From Chitinophaga jiangningensis (GTDB taxonomy: Bacteria > Bacteroidota > Bacteroidia > Chitinophagales > Chitinophagaceae), in the NCBI RefSeq assembly GCF_900142605.1, contig NZ_FRBL01000013.1, forward strand, positions 66,276-130,275: a stretch of 64,000 bases of DNA. The letters run 5' to 3'. The notes under the pieces are model-generated. The model had not been told where the DNA came from. It searched no databases and saw only the letters and a list, made by a program, of their open reading frames with translations. Positions 60,286-64,000 of the stretch are shown here, piece by piece; position 1 is the stretch's first letter; every line of letters begins with the position of its first letter. The position numbers were made by a program, and so were the translations under genes.

Positions 60286-60326
60286 GTAAAGATTCAAGTA
60301 TTTCATAACGAGTAGATGATGATATA

Positions 60327-60355
60327 AAGCCCTCCGTTTCGTCCGGAGGGCTTTT
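60327..60355 (+). terminator. Terminator ending the glycan locus
   Basis: AAGCCCTCCG pairs perfectly with CGGAGGGCTT around a 7-nt loop, followed by a short T run. Confidence 0.82.
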
Positions 60356-60451
60356 CGTATATTTGCAGGTAGGGAACTTCTTGACGCCGCCTGGCGGGCG
60401 CAAAATTTACTAATAAAATGTTAAGACAGGCCGGGATAAAATTTTTACTTA

Positions 60452-60467
60452 TGTGATATTTATCACC
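60452..60467. promoter_or_regulatory. Crp/Fnr-type operator upstream of the sulfur operon
   Basis: TGTGATATTTATCACC fits TGTGA-N6-TCACA with one mismatch and contains a perfect GTGATA/TATCAC inverted repeat. It is centred about 72 bp upstream of the ATG at 60532, a usual place for an activator. Confidence 0.5.
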
Positions 60468-60531
60468 GTAGCCTTTTTTATAATGAGTGACCTTTGGTAT
60501 ATCAAAATATCTAATCTAAACGGCTTTTACT

Positions 60532-61944
60532 ATGCAGATAGAACAGATTTATACCGGATGTTTGGCCCAGGGTGCCTATTATATTCAATCCGCCGGAGAA
60601 GCGGCTATTATTGACCCATTAAGAGATACTGCCCCTTACCTGCGTCGCGCGGAAAAAGACGGGGTTACCATCAAATATATTTTTGAAACGCATTTCCACG
60701 CCGACTTCGTGTCCGGCCATATTGACCTGCACAAGGCCACTGGAGCGCCTATTGTATATGGCCCTGGTGCGGACCCTGCCTTCGAAGCGATCATCGCCAC
60801 GGATGGCCAGGAATTTAAAATAGGACAGGTAACCATCAAAGTATTGCATACACCGGGTCATACCCTGGAAAGTGTTACCTACCTGCTAAAGGATGAGCAG
60901 GGGAAGGATTACGCTATTTTCAGCGGCGATACCCTCTTCCTCGGCGATGTGGGCCGTCCGGACCTGGCACAGAAAAAAGACAGTATTACCAAGGAAGACC
61001 TGGCAGGCATGCTGTACGATAGCCTGAACAATAAGATCATGCCGCTGGCAGATGAAGTAATCGTATATCCCGCTCACGGTGCGGGTTCCGCCTGCGGTAA
61101 GAACATGATGAAAGAAACGGTGGATACACTGGGCCATCAGAAAGCAGTCAACTACGCTTTGAACCAACCTGATAAAGCCACTTTTATCAAAGCGGTGACA
61201 GACGGCTTGCTGCCACCACCAGAGTACTTCCCCGCCAATGTACTGATGAACAAGCAAGGCTACCGCAGCATGGAGGACGTAATGAAAAAAGGCCTCATGG
61301 GGCTGGACCCGCAAGCATTTGAAAATGCGGCGAATGATACCAGGGCACTGATCCTCGATACCCGCGATAACGGGGAATTTGCTGCCGGGTTTGTGCCACA
61401 GTCGGTGAACATTGGCCTCCGGGGCGACTTTGCTCCCTGGGTAGGTGCGCTTATTGGCGATGTGGCACAGCCCATATTGCTGGTGAGTGTGCCGGGTACT
61501 GAATCGGAAGTAATTGAGCGACTGGGCAGGGTAGGTTTTGATAACGTAATCGGCTACCTCGACGGTGGTTTCGAAAGCTGGAAGAATGCAGGCAAAGTAA
61601 CGGATACAATTCATCGTATTTCAGCAGCGGAATTTGCTGCACAATATAACAACGATGCAACGGTGATAGACGTACGAAAAGACAGTGAATACAGTTCGTC
61701 GCATGTGCAAAATGCCAACAACAAACCGCTCGCTGATATCAGCAGCTGGCTTAAAGAGCTGGATACAGACAAACATTTTTATGTACACTGTGCCGGAGGT
61801 TATCGCAGCATGGCGGCGGCCAGTATCCTGCAAATGCACGGCTACCGCAATTTTAGTGAAGTAGCCGGTGGTTTTAACGCAATTAATCAAACTTCAATAC
61901 CTGTTACGGACTTTGTATGTCCGTCAGGAGCTTCTAAAAAATAA
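60532..61944 (+). CDS. MBL-fold persulfide dioxygenase-like protein with two rhodanese domains
   Basis: The 470-residue cytoplasmic protein has a metallo-beta-lactamase domain (about 1-235) with ETHFHADFVSGH (HxHxDxxxGH), HTPGHTLESV, FSGDTLFLGDVGRPDLA and VYPAHGAGSACG. This is the glyoxalase II-like ETHE1/persulfide dioxygenase signature. Two rhodanese domains follow. The first (about 265-355) has no Cys in its active loop (SVPGTESEV). The second (about 370-460) has YVHCAGGYRSMAAAS. It likely oxidises persulfides and moves sulfane sulfur. It heads an operon with two sulfur-transporter halves. Confidence 0.92.
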   Translation: MQIEQIYTGCLAQGAYYIQSAGEAAIIDPLRDTAPYLRRAEKDGVTIKYIFETHFHADFVSGHIDLHKATGAPIVYGPGADPAFEAIIATDGQEFKIGQVTIKVLHTPGHTLESVTYLLKDEQGKDYAIFSGDTLFLGDVGRPDLAQKKDSITKEDLAGMLYDSLNNKIMPLADEVIVYPAHGAGSACGKNMMKETVDTLGHQKAVNYALNQPDKATFIKAVTDGLLPPPEYFPANVLMNKQGYRSMEDVMKKGLMGLDPQAFENAANDTRALILDTRDNGEFAAGFVPQSVNIGLRGDFAPWVGALIGDVAQPILLVSVPGTESEVIERLGRVGFDNVIGYLDGGFESWKNAGKVTDTIHRISAAEFAAQYNNDATVIDVRKDSEYSSSHVQNANNKPLADISSWLKELDTDKHFYVHCAGGYRSMAAASILQMHGYRNFSEVAGGFNAINQTSIPVTDFVCPSGASKK

Positions 61945-61946
61945 TA

Positions 61947-62519
61947 ATGGAACAACTGAGCTTATGGCTCCGTCAGCCCTGGCCATGGTATGTGGCCGGG
62001 CCGCTGATTGGGCTCACCGTACCTTTACTTTTAATAATCGGGAATAAAACATTCGGGATATCTTCTTCGCTGCGCCATGTGTGTGCAGCGTGTATGCCCG
62101 CTAAAATTCCTTTCTTCACCTATGAGTGGAAGAAGGAAAAATGGAATTTAGTTTTTGCTTTGGGAATATTACTGGGTGGTTTTCTTGCGATGACCTTTCT
62201 GCGGGATGGTACAGCCGTAACTGTACATCCGCACCTGGTAAGTGAATTATCGGGTTATGGTATTAATGATTACTCCTCGCTGATTCCGGCTGACCTGTTT
62301 AACTGGCAGCAGCTGTTTACCTTACGTGGTGCCATCATGATGATTGGGGGTGGATTCCTGGTAGGTTTTGGAACCCGCTATGCCGGCGGTTGTACGAGTG
62401 GGCATTCCATAATGGGGCTGTCCTCATTGCAATGGCCGTCGCTGGTAGCTACCTGCTGCTTTATGGCTGGTGGTTTCATCATGGCTAACCTGATTCTTCC
62501 TTACATTCTTTCAATTTAA
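61947..62519 (+). CDS. YeeE/YedE-family sulfur transporter, first half
   Basis: The 190-residue inner-membrane protein shows several helices. HVCAACMPAKIP contains a CxxC motif. Later, GTRYAGGCTSGHSIMGLSSL carries the conserved Cys of YeeE (thiosulfate transport, TsuA family). At this size it is half of the usual 350-residue protein, and the other half is encoded 11 bp downstream. It starts 3 bp after the rhodanese gene. The likely substrate is thiosulfate or another sulfane-sulfur species. Confidence 0.9.
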   Translation: MEQLSLWLRQPWPWYVAGPLIGLTVPLLLIIGNKTFGISSSLRHVCAACMPAKIPFFTYEWKKEKWNLVFALGILLGGFLAMTFLRDGTAVTVHPHLVSELSGYGINDYSSLIPADLFNWQQLFTLRGAIMMIGGGFLVGFGTRYAGGCTSGHSIMGLSSLQWPSLVATCCFMAGGFIMANLILPYILSI

Positions 62520-62529
62520 GCTATTTATT

Positions 62530-62934
62530 ATGTTAAAATATTTACTGGCCGGTATAGCCTTCGGCGTTATATTGGTGAAGGCTGAACTGGTAAGCTGGTT
62601 TCGTATCCAGGAGATGTTTCGCCTGCAATCCTTTCACTTGTACGGCATCATCGGCAGTGCGGTTGTAGTAGGAATGATTTCCGTATGGCTGATTAAAAAG
62701 CTGGGAATTAAATCTATTAGTGGAGATGCGATTCATATCCCTGACAAAAAGTTCCATAAAGGAAATGTTTACGGCGGGTTGATTTTTGGATTAGGCTGGG
62801 CGCTTACTGGTGCTTGTCCGGGCCCCCTGCTGGCGCAGGCCGGCGGTGGTGCTACAGTAATTGCGGTGACGCTGCTGAGCGCTGTAGCGGGTACGTGGGT
62901 TTATGGTAAGGTGAGAGAGCGGTTACCGCATTAG
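62530..62934 (+). CDS. YeeE/YedE-family sulfur transporter, second half (DUF6691-like)
   Basis: The 134-residue inner-membrane protein has about four helices and the conserved Cys motif WALTGACPGPLLAQAGGG, corresponding to the C-terminal repeat of YeeE. QEMFRLQSFHLYGIIGSAVV is the family segment between helices 1 and 2. It is 11 bp after the first half; the two must associate. The split form is well known in Bacteroidota and Proteobacteria. Confidence 0.9.
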   Translation: MLKYLLAGIAFGVILVKAELVSWFRIQEMFRLQSFHLYGIIGSAVVVGMISVWLIKKLGIKSISGDAIHIPDKKFHKGNVYGGLIFGLGWALTGACPGPLLAQAGGGATVIAVTLLSAVAGTWVYGKVRERLPH

Positions 62935-62950
62935 GTATTTTATACAATCC

Positions 62951-63078
62951 GCGAATAGACGCCTCGCAGGCGTCTATTCGCAAAAATCTACGCTAAAATC
63001 TACTATTTGGAGTGAGTTGATTTTAGGGTAGATTAGCAGGGAGATGTAATCGGATAGACGCCTGCGAGGCGTCTCTAC
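62951..63078. repeat. Nested palindromic element, copy 1
   Basis: The left hairpin is GCGAATAGACGCCT-CGC-AGGCGTCTATTCGC (62951-62981, perfect 14-bp arms). An inner inverted repeat of 16 bp (62985-63000 with 63019-63034, one mismatch here) follows. The right hairpin AGACGCCT-GCG-AGGCGTCT (63056-63074) continues to CTCTAC. The right end is the reverse complement of the left end found in copies 2-4 (GTAGAGACG...). No coding capacity is seen. Confidence 0.85.
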
Positions 63079-63095
63079 TTCACGAAATCATAGTC

Positions 63096-63295
63096 CTACA
63101 ATACCGCCATATTTTTCTCTATAATTATTTCTTTCCCAATTTTATATTCGGTAGATGTAATAACCGATTCCGCATTACTGCCGATTTCTATTTTATAAGT
63201 TCCGGGTGTCACTACCCACGCCATTTTCGTGTCATCAAACCAGGCCAGGTCGGCCATTCCCAGGGTTAACTGCAGTGTTTCTTTTGCCAATCCGT
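63096..63295 (-). pseudogene. GH3 beta-glucosidase 3' tail, copy A
   Basis: The minus-strand frame encodes the last ~65 residues of a GH3 C-terminal fibronectin-III-like domain (LTLGMADLAWFDDTKMAWVV, TPGTYKIEIGSNAES), ending at the TAG at 63096. The frame's apparent Met start lies inside the palindromic element, so no complete protein is made. It is identical in sequence to copy B at protein level. The full gene would enter from the right of the window. Confidence 0.82.
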
Positions 63296-63438
63296 GTAGA
63301 GACGCCTCGCAGGCGTCTATTCGCAAAAATCTACGCTAAAATCTACTATTTGGAGTGAGTTGATTTTAGCATAGATTAGCAGGGAGATGTAATGGGATAG
63401 ACGCCTGCGAGGCGTCTCTACTTCACGAAATCATAGTC

Positions 63439-63638
63439 CTACAATACCGCCATATTTTTCTCTATAATTATTTCTTTCCCAATTTTATATTCGGTAGATG
63501 TAATAACCGATTCCGCATTACTGCCGATTTCTATTTTATAAGTTCCGGGTGTCACTACCCACGCCATTTTCGTGTCATCAAACCAGGCCAGGTCGGCCAT
63601 TCCCAGGGTTAACTGCAGTGTTTCTTTTGCCAATCCGT
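63439..63638 (-). pseudogene. GH3 beta-glucosidase 3' tail, copy B
   Basis: Same fragment as copy A, identical at protein level. It is flanked on both sides by the nested palindromic element. It is not a functional gene by itself. Confidence 0.82.
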
Positions 63639-63781
63639 GTAGAGACGCCTCGCAGGCGTCTATTCGCAAAAATCTACGCTAAAATCTACTATTTGGAGTG
63701 AGTTGATTTTAGCGTAGATTAGTAGGGAGATGTAATCGGATAGACGCCTGCGAGGCGTCTCTACTTCACGAAATCATAGTC

Positions 63782-63981
63782 CTACAATACCGTCAAATTT
63801 TTCTCTGTAATTATTTCTTTCCCAATTTTATATTCGGTGGATGTAATAACCGTTTCCGCATTACTGCCGATTTCTATTTTATAAGTTCCGGGTGTCACTA
63901 CCCAGGCCATCCTCGTGTCATCAAACCAGGCCAGGTCGGCCATTCCCAGGGTTAACTGCAGTGTTTCTTTTGCCAATCCGT
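63782..63981 (-). pseudogene. GH3 beta-glucosidase 3' tail, copy C (diverged)
   Basis: Same fragment with several substitutions relative to A and B: TRMAW for TKMAW, AETV for AESV, ITEKNLTVL for IIEKNMAVL. Because another palindromic element starts at 63982, this copy too is cut off from any upstream GH3 coding sequence within view. Whether an intact gene lies further right cannot be seen. Confidence 0.75.
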
Positions 63982-64000
63982 GTAGAGACGCCTCGCAGGC

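Larger units (their letters stand above)
63079..64000. repeat. 343-bp tandem array (two full units and a partial third, continuing off the window)
   Basis: Units of exactly 343 bp start at 63079, 63422 and 63765. Each holds about 217 bp ending in the GH3 tail plus the nested palindromic element (copies at 63296-63421 and 63639-63764; a further copy starts at 63982). In the element the inner right arm reads GATTTTAGCATAGATT in copy 2 and GATTTTAGCGTAGATT, perfectly paired, in copy 3. The array continues past the right edge. Confidence 0.92.

Noticed and set aside
63096..63326. 76-codon frame as a stand-alone gene
   Set aside because: Its Met and first dozen codons lie in the palindromic element and the rest is only the tail of a GH3 domain, repeated three times.
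62951..64000. CRISPR array
   Set aside because: The repeat unit is 343 bp with long coding-derived segments and no short direct repeats with unique spacers; no cas genes are present.

Overview
The window looks like chromosomal DNA of a Chitinophaga-like member of the Bacteroidota. The reasons are the SusC/SusD pair with ECF sigma/FecR regulators, a T9SS-type C-terminal sorting domain, TAnnTTTG (-7) promoters with an upstream TTG, weak ribosome binding sites, a large Bacteroidota-type signal peptidase I, and a phosphocholine-specific phospholipase C with a Tat signal. This placement is inference from gene content; no marker gene was compared. I see no phage, plasmid, IS transposase or CRISPR array.

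Layout. 1-12 kb: housekeeping and metabolic genes (MacB-type permease fragment, hbd, mrp, pyrF, an acyl-CoA dehydrogenase, apbE, surface proteins, a HAD phosphatase, a DUF2130 protein). 12-22 kb: an amidohydrolase, a two-domain retropepsin-like protease, tRNA-Leu(GAG), an orphan histidine kinase, a GT2, a PepSY-TM protein, three tandem tRNA-Gly(GCC) genes and an OmpH-like chaperone. 22-27 kb: an ECF sigma/FecR cassette whose downstream gene is not a TonB receptor but an STN-domain protein carrying twelve 16-residue GVQVAG-type repeats, followed by a paralogous repeat protein. 27-36 kb: phospholipase C, a metzincin-like DNRLRE protein, an L,D-transpeptidase and a DUF885 protein. 36-48 kb: an Fpg-like glycosylase without zinc-finger cysteines, an SDR/PhyH operon behind an operator and a tiny ORF ending in four cysteines, MocA/XdhC, a TPR protein, a sugar isomerase-like protein, lepB, amidohydrolase/MFS and a YheT-type hydrolase. 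48-60 kb: a polysaccharide utilisation locus (sigma, FecR, SusC, SusD, PKD-like lipoprotein, GH16, two GH30), probably for beta-1,3/1,6-glucan. 60-63 kb: a sulfur operon (persulfide dioxygenase-like MBL-rhodanese plus a split YeeE/YedE transporter). 63-64 kb: a 343-bp tandem array made of the 3' tail of a GH3 gene and a nested palindromic element.

Three signals stand out. (1) Intergenic spaces repeatedly hold pairs of long, nearly perfect hairpins. Their arms are unrelated from locus to locus, but the apex is nearly always CC-NNN-GG, and in seven loci the two hairpins share a 3-6 nt junction. Most have no U tract, one lies between divergent genes and one lies inside the glycan locus. (2) The 22-27 kb cassette couples FecR to an STN protein with no TonB plug or barrel. 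(3) The 38.7 kb leader (promoter, 19-bp operator, 32-codon ORF ending CCCC) suggests cysteine- or sulfur-responsive control of a PhyH dioxygenase.

All functional calls come from reading motifs by eye; no database search was run.
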